NCBI GenBank assembly: GCA_958296195.1
Contig: OY282455.1
Location: 2,790,001-2,854,000 of the forward strand
DNA from: an uncultured Pseudomonadales bacterium
Lineage (GTDB): Bacteria > Pseudomonadota > Gammaproteobacteria > Pseudomonadales > Azotimanducaceae
DNA: 64,000 bases
Direction of reading: 5' to 3'
Translations under genes and position numbers: made by a program
Shown: positions 1 to 8,628 of the stretch, piece after piece
Layout of the letters: each line of letters opens with the position of its first letter
Position numbering within the stretch: the first letter of the stretch is position 1
The notes under the pieces: generated by a model
What the model was told of the DNA's origin: nothing
What the model saw: only the letters and a program-made list of their open reading frames with translations
The model's database searches: none

Positions 1-1757
1 TTGTAGCCGAAGATGATCCGCCCGACCAAGTGCCCGGCGGAGCGGTCCGCGTAGTTGCCGTGGCGGTCGGGTGGCGGCAGGGCGTCGCCCCAAGGAAAGC
101 GCAGCAGCGTCGTCACGCCGTCTTGGGTGCGGGCCGCCCAAGCCCACTCCGCCTCCGTCGGCAGCCGATAGCCGGTGGCCTGGGGGTTGAAGCCGGTCGC
201 CTTGCCGAACTCCTCAGTGTAGAACAGGGGCATGTTTTCTTGGCGGGACAGCCAGTTGCAGTAGAGCGCGGCGTCGTGCCAGCTTAGGGCTACGGCGGGC
301 TGGTCGTCCTTGTTCAGGGGCTGGTCCTCGTAGGATCCGGAGTCGTGGCCGCTGGCGAAGGCCCTGAATTCGGCGTTGGTGACCTCCTTGACGGCGAGGT
401 AGAACAGCCGTTGCAGCGCCACTTCGCGCAGGGTTTCGTTGGCCCGTCGGCCGGCTTCCCTTCTTGAGGCGCCTAGGGTGATGGGGCTGGGCTGCATCAA
501 CCTCAACACCTGGCCTTGGGTGGTGGCGATTTCCGGGCGCAGCGCCGCCAGCCGGGCCTCCTCCAGAGTCAGCAGGCTGACCTGCACCTCCAAGGTAAGC
601 CCTGGCCGCGGGATGACTTTGGTGCGGTGGTCAGCGTAGCCCGGTGCGGTGATTTTCAAGTCGTGGGGGCGGGCCGGCAGTTTCAAGATTTGGTTGGCCG
701 GCCCGGCCGGACGTCCGTCCACATGCAGTTCGGCCGTGGCTGGGGAGGCTTGCACCGAAACCGACCCGACCAGTTGCTTGAGTTCCAGGGACAGCGTTCG
801 CGTTTCGCCGGCTCGAAGGTTTAGGCTCGCCTCCCGTGCCGTAAAGCCGGCTTTGAAGGCCCGTACGCGATAGGCGCGGCCGGAGCGTAGTTCCGCCCGC
901 AGCGGTGACTCGCCCTGATATTGGCCGTTGATGGTCACGCCGGCGCCGGCCGGTCGAGTGCTTACGCTCAACCGGGCGTCGGCCTGCCGGAGCTTGATGA
1001 GGGCGGGTGTACGCCGCTCTTGGGCGGCAACCAAAATGCGCTGGCGACGGGTCTGATGGCCGTCGAGCAGCAGGGCCACCTCGTGCTCCCCAGCTAGGAT
1101 CTCCACCGTCGCCGGGGTGCGTCGGCCAGTGTCCTCCCCATCGACCAGAATGCGGGCGCCGGGCGGCTCGGTGACGTAATGTACTGCGCCCCAATTGGGC
1201 GCCAATTCGACCCTGACCCGCTCCGGCTGCTGTCGTCCGGCAACTGTCACGGACAGCTCTTTTGCTTGATGGCGCGGATGGGTGAAGCGCAAGCGCCGCT
1301 TCCCAGCCGGCACGGGAATGTCCGCCAAGGGGGTTGTGCCGATGGCCTTGCCGGCGATGCTCACCGAGGCGCCGGTGGGCGTGGAGTGGAAGCTCAGCAG
1401 GCCAGGCAGTGGAGTGAACTCGAAGGCGAAGGCTTGGTTCCGTTCGGGGCCGACCTGCAGCATTTCGTCCAGCGGATGGTGGCCGGCGAGTTCGGCCCGC
1501 ACCCGATAGGCTTGGCGCAGCAGCAGGTGAACGCCGCCGAAGGCGAGGGCGGGGCCACCGGACAGCTCCACCTGTTCGGCCGGCGGCGAAAACGCCAACT
1601 CCACCGAGCGGGCGGTGAACAAGAAGATCAGCAAGGCGGCGGCGGCCAGCGCGACCGCCCCTAGGGCAGCCGGCAACGGCGCGATCCTGAAGCGCCTTGG
1701 CGCCGCTGCGTCCGGCGGCCGGTAGCGGACGGGTTCGATCACCGGACCGTCGGTCAT
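1..1757 (-). CDS. PEGA-repeat membrane protein with C-terminal formylglycine-generating-enzyme (SUMF1-like) domain, 3' end outside window
   Basis: The protein begins at 1757 and is still open at position 1, so at least 585 residues are encoded and the C-terminus is missing. A cytoplasmic stretch of about 25 residues precedes one membrane helix (about residues 25-42, rich in Ala, Leu and Phe). Then come at least four PEGA-type beta repeats, recognised by recurring P-G-A/A-x-V-x-I/V-x-G-x-x-x-G-x-(S/T)-P motifs. From about residue 440 the sequence follows the FGE/sulfatase-modifying-factor fold (EVTNAEFRAF, VALSWHDAALYCNWLS, GYRLPTEAEWAWAAR, FPWGD). Many bacterial FGE-fold proteins do not oxidise cysteine, and the active-site part lies outside the window, so catalysis is unproven. 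The start overlaps the stop of the upstream gene (ATGA at 1757-1754), which supports translational coupling. Likely periplasmic or outer-face display domain. Confidence 0.85.
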   Translation of the reverse strand, partial: MTDGPVIEPVRYRPPDAAAPRRFRIAPLPAALGAVALAAAALLIFLFTARSVELAFSPPAEQVELSGGPALAFGGVHLLLRQAYRVRAELAGHHPLDEMLQVGPERNQAFAFEFTPLPGLLSFHSTPTGASVSIAGKAIGTTPLADIPVPAGKRRLRFTHPRHQAKELSVTVAGRQQPERVRVELAPNWGAVHYVTEPPGARILVDGEDTGRRTPATVEILAGEHEVALLLDGHQTRRQRILVAAQERRTPALIKLRQADARLSVSTRPAGAGVTINGQYQGESPLRAELRSGRAYRVRAFKAGFTAREASLNLRAGETRTLSLELKQLVGSVSVQASPATAELHVDGRPAGPANQILKLPARPHDLKITAPGYADHRTKVIPRPGLTLEVQVSLLTLEEARLAALRPEIATTQGQVLRLMQPSPITLGASRREAGRRANETLREVALQRLFYLAVKEVTNAEFRAFASGHDSGSYEDQPLNKDDQPAVALSWHDAALYCNWLSRQENMPLFYTEEFGKATGFNPQATGYRLPTEAEWAWAARTQDGVTTLLRFPWGDALPPPDRHGNYADRSAGHLVGRIIFGY

Positions 1758-3316
1758 TGTTGCAGAACTTCCCGGCAACGAATGTCTATGGGTGCCATGC
1801 CTTCGACCACGGTGATCTGGGTGCGGACGTCCCGGCAGCCGTCCCGGCTGCCGATGAGCGTATAGGCGCCGGGGCGCAGGTGCAGGCGTTTTTCGGAAAA
1901 ACGCCCTAAGGGGCCGATGTTGGAGAGCAGCACCTCGGTGGCGTTGTCCGAGCGCAGCACCACCGGCACCGGATTGCCGTAGCGCTGCAGCAGGGCGTCC
2001 GCTTCGCCGATGGCGGCGCTCAGCAGGGGGCCTTGGGGCGCGACTTGCTTGGCTTTTTGCAGCGTGTCCAAGGCGCCCCGATAGTGTGCGTCGGCAGACA
2101 GCTGGTCCGCGTTGGCTAGAAGGTCGTGCAGGGCCTCCAAGGTTTGCCGTTGAGCGTCGGCCTGCTGGAGTCCCGTTCGAGCGAACTGGACGTTGGCGTC
2201 CAAAGCCATGATGGCCCGATAGGCGTCAGCCGCCTCCCGCCATTGTTCAGCGGCTGCAAAGGTAGCTGCCTGTTGCTTGAGGCGGCTGATTTCCACCAGC
2301 ACCGACTGCTCCGCGATCTGCTGCAAGCCGCCGAGGGCGGAGGAGTTGTTCGGATCCATGGCCAGCGCCTGCTCGAAGGCCCTCTGCGCCGCCGAAAACG
2401 CCTGCCGCTCCAAGGCCGCGAAGCCGGAGGAAAGATGACGGCGCAGCCTTTGCGCCGCCTCTTTGCGGCGAGCTTTGGCAATGGCGTCGGCGAGGCCGGA
2501 CGTTGCTGCGTCCAAGGCGCGAATGCCCTCGTAGGCTTGGACAGCGTCGGCCCAGCGTCCGGCCAGTTCGTGGTTGCGGGCTTGGCGAAAACGGTCGAGC
2601 AACTCCGGCAACCGGGCGGCGCGGGCCGTGGCTTGCGCCAATTCGGCATCGTCCGGCCTGATTTGCTTGGCGTGGTCGAGTTGGGCGCGGGCCTCTTCCG
2701 GTCGGCGGGCGTCGATGGCGGCGACAGCCTCGGCCAAGGCGTGGTCAAACTGGGCGTGGCCAGCTTCGAGCAGCACGGCCAAGGCGTCCGCCGCTTGCCG
2801 GTAGCCGCCGATCGCCTGTTCAAACCGTTCGGCGACGAAGGCTTCATCCCCGGCTTGGGCTAGGTTGCGGGCCTCGTCGTAGTCCTCCTGCCCCCATTGG
2901 CCGAGGTTCAGTTCGTCGCGCAGGCGCAGCTCCAGTTCGACGAAGCGGGCCAGTGCGGCGCTGGCTTCCGCCCGCGCCTGCTCTCGACGCAATGCGGCGA
3001 ACGGCGGCGGTTGCTCGGCGGTGCGACTGGCGTGTGGCGCCTCGGCGCTCCTCCCTTGCATTGCCGGGGGAGGTTTGGCGACGGGCGTGATCCATTGCGG
3101 GACCAAGGTGAACAGCGCCGTCACCACGGCCGCGGCCAAGCCGATGGCGGTGTACAGGGGCCAGCGGCGCCCGGCGCTGCGCCGTTCGGCCGGCGCCCGG
3201 TCGGTGTGGGTGAGGGGAACCGCCTGCGGTTCGATTAGTGCCGAATCGTCGGCGAGCCTACGCTCCGGCCCGACGTGGGATGGAGCCTCAGGTTTGGGTC
3301 TTGACGCATTCTTCAC
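1754..3316 (-). CDS. membrane-anchored TPR-like repeat protein
   Basis: A 520-residue protein starting at GTG 3316. About 50 polar N-terminal residues are followed by a single membrane helix (about 54-75). A long helical region (about 100-440), rich in Ala, Gln, Glu and Arg, has TPR-like periodicity (for example GRWADAVQAYEGIRALD and EQWREAADAYRAIMALD). The last 50 residues resemble a small beta domain like the PEGA repeats of the next gene, including a G-A-Y-x-L-x-G-x-x-D-G-C core. It sits 23 bases after the lipoprotein gene and overlaps the PEGA/FGE gene by 4 bases, so the three are probably one transcript. The likely role is a scaffold protein on the periplasmic side of the inner membrane. 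No enzymatic motif was seen and I do not recognise a named family. Confidence 0.8.
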   Translation of the reverse strand: MKNASRPKPEAPSHVGPERRLADDSALIEPQAVPLTHTDRAPAERRSAGRRWPLYTAIGLAAAVVTALFTLVPQWITPVAKPPPAMQGRSAEAPHASRTAEQPPPFAALRREQARAEASAALARFVELELRLRDELNLGQWGQEDYDEARNLAQAGDEAFVAERFEQAIGGYRQAADALAVLLEAGHAQFDHALAEAVAAIDARRPEEARAQLDHAKQIRPDDAELAQATARAARLPELLDRFRQARNHELAGRWADAVQAYEGIRALDAATSGLADAIAKARRKEAAQRLRRHLSSGFAALERQAFSAAQRAFEQALAMDPNNSSALGGLQQIAEQSVLVEISRLKQQAATFAAAEQWREAADAYRAIMALDANVQFARTGLQQADAQRQTLEALHDLLANADQLSADAHYRGALDTLQKAKQVAPQGPLLSAAIGEADALLQRYGNPVPVVLRSDNATEVLLSNIGPLGRFSEKRLHLRPGAYTLIGSRDGCRDVRTQITVVEGMAPIDIRCREVLQQ

Positions 3317-3339
3317 CCTTGGGCCGCGGTCTGGATGGC

Positions 3340-4542
3340 TTACGCGCGGTCGTCCGTCTCGGCCGGCGCCGGGGCGGGCAGCCCCAAGTCTTCAAAGTAG
3401 AGCTCGCGCAGGATGCGGCGCAGTTCCTGATATTGCTGGTCCACCGTGCCCTGCAGGCGCACGGTCTGATTCTCCAACTCCAGGGTGTGCGGCATGATTT
3501 CGGCTTCTGCCGCCATGCCGACCTCCTGCAGCGCTTCGGCCTGCATGGCGGCCTCGTTCCTTTTCGCCACGGCGTTTTTGATCAAGGCGGCGCCGGCGCC
3601 GATGGCGACAAGGCCCGTGGCGTCGATGTAGGGATTGCTGCTGTCGTAGATGGCGCCGATGCCGGCGCCGATGGCGGCGGCGCCGATCAGGGCCCGGGTG
3701 CGCGCCTGGGCCTTGAGCTCGCGCAACGTGATGGCCTCCGAGTAAGTGGCGTTGCGCCATTCCTGATAGGGGCGGTACATCTGCCGGTGGTAGTTGGCGT
3801 AGTACTCGTCCAAAGTGTCGATGAAGAGGTGTTCCCGCTCCCGCACTCGGCGCACCCGCACCAGCATGGGATCGTCCTCCGCCGGCAGCCGCAGCAGCCT
3901 GAAGCCGCCTTCGGGCAGCGCCTGCACATGGCTGGCGAAGGCGTCCGGCGCGAAGTCCCGGGCGAACTTCATCTCCGCGGTGGCGCGAATGGCGCGAACG
4001 GCGGCGTCGTCCAACCCCTCGCGGTGGGCCAGCATGTCGTCCGCCAACTGCCGATAGTTGGCTTGGAAGGGGTCGATGCCCGGCGGCACGGTCGGCGAGT
4101 AGGCGTATTTGCTGGCCAGCGCCCGATAGGTTTTGGTGAACCAAACTTGGCCTCGGGCGTCCTCAACCGTGAATTCCTGGGTGAGGCGCTCGCCGTCCGA
4201 CTCCAGAATTTTGCCGGTGACGGTGACGTCAACGGCGTGGGTGGGTCGGGGCACCACCCGCACAGCGCCCCAATTGCCGGTGCTTTGCAGCACGTTCTTG
4301 GCGAAGTAGGGCATGAACTGCGCTTCGGCGCGGCGAATGTCCGGATTGATGAGCTGGGCGACCTGCTCATCAAAGCTCTCCGGGATGTTGGGGTCCAATA
4401 CGGCGACGCCGATATCGAGCAGGTGCGCCTCGTCCTGAACGCCTTGGAACTGCTTGGGCGGCGTCAGGTCCACCGTGCGCACGGACTCGGAGACGCAGGC
4501 CGTGAGCGCCGCCATGATGAAGGCGATGGGAATGCAGCGCAT
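3340..4542 (-). CDS. predicted lipoprotein of unknown function
   Basis: This 400-residue protein starts with a short lipoprotein signal (MRCIPIAFIMAALTAC, probable lipidated Cys16) followed by a conserved-looking globular part. Around residues 265-310 a Gly/Ala-rich hydrophobic stretch (GAAAIGAGIGAIYDSS, then VAIGAGAALIKNAVA) looks like a glycine-zipper or membrane-inserting hairpin. The C-terminal 60 residues are helical and acidic. It starts 2 bases after the preceding lipoprotein stop and ends 23 bases before the TPR gene, so it belongs to the same operon. Membrane insertion through the Gly-zipper is an inference. I do not recognise the family. Confidence 0.75.
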   Translation of the reverse strand: MRCIPIAFIMAALTACVSESVRTVDLTPPKQFQGVQDEAHLLDIGVAVLDPNIPESFDEQVAQLINPDIRRAEAQFMPYFAKNVLQSTGNWGAVRVVPRPTHAVDVTVTGKILESDGERLTQEFTVEDARGQVWFTKTYRALASKYAYSPTVPPGIDPFQANYRQLADDMLAHREGLDDAAVRAIRATAEMKFARDFAPDAFASHVQALPEGGFRLLRLPAEDDPMLVRVRRVREREHLFIDTLDEYYANYHRQMYRPYQEWRNATYSEAITLRELKAQARTRALIGAAAIGAGIGAIYDSSNPYIDATGLVAIGAGAALIKNAVAKRNEAAMQAEALQEVGMAAEAEIMPHTLELENQTVRLQGTVDQQYQELRRILRELYFEDLGLPAPAPAETDDRA

Positions 4543-4544
4543 GA

Positions 4545-5540
4545 TCAGCGTCCCTTGTATCTCTCGTATTCCGCCCAGAGCTTCTCGCGCAGCGCCGGAT
4601 CCTGCTCCGCCATGGCCGCTTCGCGCAGTTGCCGAGCGATGATGTCGTCGTCCTTGGCGTCTGGGACGCCGCCTGACCCCTGAACGCCGCCGCCGCGGCC
4701 CGGCATGGTCGGGGCGGAACGCGGTGCCCTGGGCGTTGACCCACCGGAAGAGGCGGCCTTGCCCGTGTCGCCGCCTCCGCCCGACTTGCCGGAGGCCGGC
4801 TGCGGAACTTGGCCGCCGGTTCCGCCGCCGCGGTTGGAGCGCTCGGCGATGACGGAGCGCTCCGCCAGAATTTCTCCGTCAAATGCCTCAAGGGCTTGGT
4901 CTAGGGTGCCTTGCCCACTTCGGGTGGCGCCGCCGCTGGACCCTGAACTCGGCAGGTTGCCGGAATTGCCGCCGCTGGGCGCTTGGCCGCTGGAAGCCGG
5001 TCCGCCCGGCACCGAAGCGCCGGGTGCGGAACTCCCAGGAGTTGAGCCACCGCCGGGAATTGAGCCACCGGGCGTCGTTCCCTTGGGCATGGAATCCGCG
5101 GCTGTTGAATTGCCCGGCATGGCGCCGCCTGGCGTCGAATGGCCGGAAGAAGGAGCGCCGCCCGGGGCGTTGCCGTTGCCCCCTGAACTGGGGGCGTTGG
5201 GCGGCGGCGGTATGCGGGCGTTCCCAGCACCGCCGGGCATGGAGCCTGACGCCCCACCGCTTGCTGGGCCGCCTTGGCTGGGAGCGCTTGGCGACCCAGG
5301 GCCGCCCGGCAAACCGCCGGGGCTGGGCAGCCCTCCGCTGGGCAAGCCGCCCCCCGGCATCCCTCCGCTGGGCGCTCCGGCGCCTCCGCCGCTGGCCCCG
5401 CCCGAAGCTCCGCCGGAGGCGCTGCCGCTGGGGCCGGAAGATGCAGGGGATTGCGGCTGCGGATAAAGCGGAGTAATGGGCGCACAGGCCCAAAGCAGGG
5501 CGAGCAGGGCGAAGAAGGCGACCTTGAGAGGGGTGGCCAT
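4545..5540 (-). CDS. Gly/Ser/Pro-rich low-complexity lipoprotein
   Basis: I place the start at ATG 5540, because it gives a typical lipoprotein signal (MATPLKVAFFALLALLWAC, Cys19); the frame is open further upstream but without such a signal. The next roughly 220 residues are almost entirely Gly, Ser, Pro, Ala and Thr in loose PGG, SGG and GGxP repeats, so they are predicted to be disordered and extended. A short helical segment (LDQALEAFDGEILAERSVIA) follows, then more Gly-rich linker, and a compact charged C-terminus (DDDIIARQLREAAMAEQDP) that looks like a binding module. The layout suggests an outer-membrane-anchored flexible tether displaying the C-terminal helix to a partner, perhaps the adjacent TPR proteins; that is inference. 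331 residues; it is 2 bases from the next gene. Confidence 0.75.
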   Translation of the reverse strand: MATPLKVAFFALLALLWACAPITPLYPQPQSPASSGPSGSASGGASGGASGGGAGAPSGGMPGGGLPSGGLPSPGGLPGGPGSPSAPSQGGPASGGASGSMPGGAGNARIPPPPNAPSSGGNGNAPGGAPSSGHSTPGGAMPGNSTAADSMPKGTTPGGSIPGGGSTPGSSAPGASVPGGPASSGQAPSGGNSGNLPSSGSSGGATRSGQGTLDQALEAFDGEILAERSVIAERSNRGGGTGGQVPQPASGKSGGGGDTGKAASSGGSTPRAPRSAPTMPGRGGGVQGSGGVPDAKDDDIIARQLREAAMAEQDPALREKLWAEYERYKGR

Positions 5541-5705
5541 AGTTAGCTTTCCATCCGGTTGGGACGATCGATCCGGGTCTCGGCGCTTTGAATTTGAGCC
5601 CAGTGTGCCACGGGTTTCCTGAATCAAAGCTGTACGGCCCGCTTCACTGGTCTGAGGACCCATGCAGGAGCGGGACGCCGGGACTCTCCGCAATCGGCAA
5701 GCGGG

Positions 5706-7109
5706 CTAGGCGCCCTCATCTTCAACCTCCTCCACCTGCGCAAAGTACCTGAACTCATGCCGGTAGGTTTCCTGCTCGAAGGCCGCGGTTTGGCCATCGA
5801 CCAAGACGGGGCGATAGCGGGCGTTGCGCAGGCTGCGGCGCACCGAGAAGTCCATCATGCCCTCGGGTTCGGACGCCACCACCTGCATGTTCTGGACGCC
5901 GCCGGTGGGCGAAACCCGAAACGCCACCTCCACGAAGCCGAGGCCCTCCTCCAGACTGCCGCGCCTGGATGGCGGCTTTGGATTCTTCGGCAAGGGCAGG
6001 TGCAACAGCTTCGGCTTGGCGAAGTAGGTGGCGGCATCCACCGAGTCGAGTTGCTGCATCACCCCATAGACGTACTCATAGAGGGTTTTCGCCTTGTTGA
6101 AGCGCTCCCAGAGCAGGTGCCAGTCCGCTAAGTCCAGAATGGCTTCCGAAACGGGGAGGGGGCCGCCGGCCGGGTCGTCGCGACGAATGCGAATGACCTG
6201 CTGCAGCGCCCTTTCCGCGACGGGGAAATTGTTGAACGTCAGCGGCGCCTCAAAGGCGGAAGTGCGCATTCCCGGCCGAGTGGTCGCAGCGAACGCCGGC
6301 GCCTCCCGTTCGCTGGCGTAGAAGGGCGGAAAACGCTCCATGCGGTAGGTTTCGGCAAGCCCCCGCAGCGCCGGAATGGCCTTTGGCGAACCGTCGTCGC
6401 CGTTGGCCGCATGAATTCGCAGCGCCTGCTCAAGCAGGGCGCGGGCGGCGAAGATATTGTACCTGTCGGTGTGCCACTTGGCGAGGCGGAAGATGCCCGG
6501 CAGCAGGGCTTCGCTGTCCGGACCATGGGTTTTCCACAAGACCTCGAAGGCGTACTCCTCGCGGCTGGCGGCCTCCTCCTCGTCGCCAAGCCGCTGCAGC
6601 GCTTCCGACTGCTTGTAAACCGCCTCCACCTGCTTTGGCGTGAACAGGCCCTCGCTGACCCGGCTGACATGGACGGCCATGGCGTAGCTTTGCAGCGCTT
6701 CAGCGTATTGGCCAAGGCCGAATTGGGTGTCCCCAAGCAGGATCAGGGGCCTCGCCAAGTCCCCGTGGTGGCGATGGCGGGCGGCTTTGAGGGCGCGGAT
6801 GTAGGCGCTGAGGAAGGTTTGCGCCTTTTCATACTCGGCGTTGTCGATGTCAACCGCCACCGCATCGAGCGGCGAGCCGGTTTCGCCAAGGGCTTCCTCG
6901 ATGCGCTCGATGGACGCCGCAACCGGGTGCTCTTGAGCCGAGGCGGCAGCTTGCGGCGCAGTGGAGGCAACGACCGCCGCCGGACGGGCCTGGGGTTCGG
7001 CGGGGGCGCCGGCCACGCCATGCAGCGGCAGCACAAGCAGGCCGAGAGCCGAAATCGGGAGAAAGCAACTGAGCCGGCGCTCGCCGCGAATTTGAAAGGA
7101 CTTCGCCAT
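5706..7109 (-). CDS. secreted TPR protein with TonB-like C-terminal domain
   Basis: The start at ATG 7109 gives a 467-residue protein with a signal-type N-terminus (hydrophobic about residues 15-33, PISALGLLVLPLHGVAGA). TPR-like helices span about residues 90-330 (GQYAEALQSYAMAVHVSRVS and similar). The last 80 residues match the TonB C-terminal fold: GFVEVAFRVSPTGGVQNMQVV, then a run ending NARYRPVLVDG. There is no classical TonB transmembrane anchor plus Pro-rich spacer, so it is more likely a periplasmic protein borrowing the TonB-C fold than an energy transducer for receptors. It lies 165 bases upstream of the lipoprotein gene on the same strand and is transcribed divergently from clpX. 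It may head the operon running to position 1. Confidence 0.8.
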   Translation of the reverse strand: MAKSFQIRGERRLSCFLPISALGLLVLPLHGVAGAPAEPQARPAAVVASTAPQAAASAQEHPVAASIERIEEALGETGSPLDAVAVDIDNAEYEKAQTFLSAYIRALKAARHRHHGDLARPLILLGDTQFGLGQYAEALQSYAMAVHVSRVSEGLFTPKQVEAVYKQSEALQRLGDEEEAASREEYAFEVLWKTHGPDSEALLPGIFRLAKWHTDRYNIFAARALLEQALRIHAANGDDGSPKAIPALRGLAETYRMERFPPFYASEREAPAFAATTRPGMRTSAFEAPLTFNNFPVAERALQQVIRIRRDDPAGGPLPVSEAILDLADWHLLWERFNKAKTLYEYVYGVMQQLDSVDAATYFAKPKLLHLPLPKNPKPPSRRGSLEEGLGFVEVAFRVSPTGGVQNMQVVASEPEGMMDFSVRRSLRNARYRPVLVDGQTAAFEQETYRHEFRYFAQVEEVEDEGA

Positions 7110-7201
7110 TGTGAACTTGCTAACCGCTTGGCCTCCTGTTCGCCAGCTTGTTTGCAGTGTGGAACCCACCCTTCGGCAAGTCAAGGAAGGCGGTGCCGGC
7201 C

Positions 7202-7216
7202 GCCGCAATTTGCGGC
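7202..7216. promoter_or_regulatory. 15-bp perfect palindrome in the divergent clpX intergenic region
   Basis: GCCGCAATTTGCGGC is an exact inverted repeat with 7-bp arms and one central base. It lies between the divergent starts at 7109 and 7298. Its position suits an operator or a transcript hairpin in the clpX leader; no specific regulator can be named. Confidence 0.3.
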
Positions 7217-7297
7217 CCTTGCGTTTGCAGGGCCAACCACTTGCATTATTGGCCAAGAGAACGCAAGGTAGCGCCACCCAAGCGAATTGAGTGGAAC

Positions 7298-8578
7298 ATG
7301 GCGGACAAGGGTGGTAAGCGGGACGACTCGGCAAAGATCCTGTATTGCTCCTTCTGCGGCAAGAGCCAGCATGAGGTGCGCAAGCTCATTGCGGGGCCTT
7401 CGGTCTTCATCTGCGATGAATGCGTCGATCTTTGCAATGACATCATCCGCGAGGAGGGGGCCGAAAAGGGGCAGGGCGGGGACGTCAACCGCTTGCCCAT
7501 TCCAGCCGAGATCAACGACATCCTCGATCAGTACGTCATCGGCCAGGAACACGCCAAAAAGGTGCTTTCCGTGTCGGTTTACAACCACTACAAGCGTCTC
7601 AACTACAGCGGCAAGAAGGATGAGGTGGAGCTTTCCAAGTCCAACATCCTGCTGGTCGGCCCTACCGGCTGCGGCAAGACGCTGCTGGCCGAAACCTTGG
7701 CCCGGTTGCTGGACGTGCCCTTCACCATTGCCGACGCCACCACGCTCACCGAGGCCGGTTATGTGGGGGAGGACGTCGAGAACATCATCCAAAAGCTGCT
7801 GCAGAAGTGTGATTACGATGTGGAGCGGGCGCAAGTGGGCATCGTTTACATCGATGAAATCGACAAGATATCGCGCAAGTCGGACAATCCCTCCATCACT
7901 CGGGACGTTTCCGGCGAGGGCGTTCAGCAAGCCCTGCTGAAGCTCATAGAGGGCACCATCGCCTCCGTGCCCCCCCAAGGCGGGCGCAAACATCCGCAAC
8001 AGGAGTTCCTGCAGGTGAACACCGCCAACATTCTGTTCATCTGCGGCGGCGCCTTCGCCGGCTTGGACAAGGTGATTCTGGACCGCTCCGACAAATCCGG
8101 AATAGGTTTCAGCGCCGAGGTCAAGGGCGAGGAGTCACGCCGGCAGATCGGCAAAGTCTTGCGCCAAGTGGAGCCGGAGGACCTGATCCGCTTCGGCCTG
8201 ATTCCGGAGTTCGTGGGGCGGCTGCCGGTGGTCGCCACCCTTGAGGAGCTTGATGTTGGCGCCCTCATGCGGATTTTGACGGAGCCCAAGAACTCGCTGA
8301 CCAAGCAGTACGGCAAGCTGTTCGACATGGAGGGCGTCAAGGTGGATTTCCGCGATGACGCCCTGCAAGCCATCGCCCAGAAGGCCATGGAGCGCAAGAC
8401 GGGCGCTAGGGGCCTGCGCTCCATTCTGGAGTCGGTGCTGCTCAACACCATGTACGATCTGCCTTCCTTGGACTCGGTGGCCAAGGTGATCATTGACGAA
8501 AGCGTCATCAAGGGCGAAAGCGACCCGATGCTGATGTACGAGAACAAAGAACCGGCCAAGGCCGCCCAAGAGGATTAG
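7298..8578 (+). CDS. clpX: ATP-dependent Clp protease ATP-binding subunit ClpX
   Basis: ClpX is the AAA+ unfoldase that feeds substrates to the ClpP peptidase in the cytosol. The 426-residue length is standard. The N-terminal zinc-binding domain has its four cysteines (C17, C20, C39, C42). Walker A (GPTGCGKT, about residue 121), the pore loop GYVGED, Walker B (VYIDEID, about 184) and the sensor-2 [10 protein letters not shown] are all present. ATG 7298 is chosen because it begins the usual MADKGG-type N-terminus; the upstream open frame has no ClpX homology. Neither tig nor clpP lies upstream (the neighbour is divergent and unrelated), and lon is not downstream, so the usual tig-clpP-clpX-lon order is broken here. 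Confidence 0.98.
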   Translation: MADKGGKRDDSAKILYCSFCGKSQHEVRKLIAGPSVFICDECVDLCNDIIREEGAEKGQGGDVNRLPIPAEINDILDQYVIGQEHAKKVLSVSVYNHYKRLNYSGKKDEVELSKSNILLVGPTGCGKTLLAETLARLLDVPFTIADATTLTEAGYVGEDVENIIQKLLQKCDYDVERAQVGIVYIDEIDKISRKSDNPSITRDVSGEGVQQALLKLIEGTIASVPPQGGRKHPQQEFLQVNTANILFICGGAFAGLDKVILDRSDKSGIGFSAEVKGEESRRQIGKVLRQVEPEDLIRFGLIPEFVGRLPVVATLEELDVGALMRILTEPKNSLTKQYGKLFDMEGVKVDFRDDALQAIAQKAMERKTGARGLRSILESVLLNTMYDLPSLDSVAKVIIDESVIKGESDPMLMYENKEPAKAAQED

Positions 8579-8628
8579 CGTTGCTGCGCCCGTGAAAGTC
8601 TGATCCCGTCCCAATAGTGGGGCTTGAT

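Noticed and set aside
3238-4683. A 481-codon plus-strand frame
   Set aside because: Antisense to the lipoprotein and TPR genes; no domain or signal and no conserved motif.
4705-5466. A Pro/Gly/Leu-rich plus-strand frame resembling a collagen- or elastin-like protein
   Set aside because: It is the complement of the Gly/Ser/Pro-rich lipoprotein repeat; the minus-strand frame has the lipoprotein signal and operon context.
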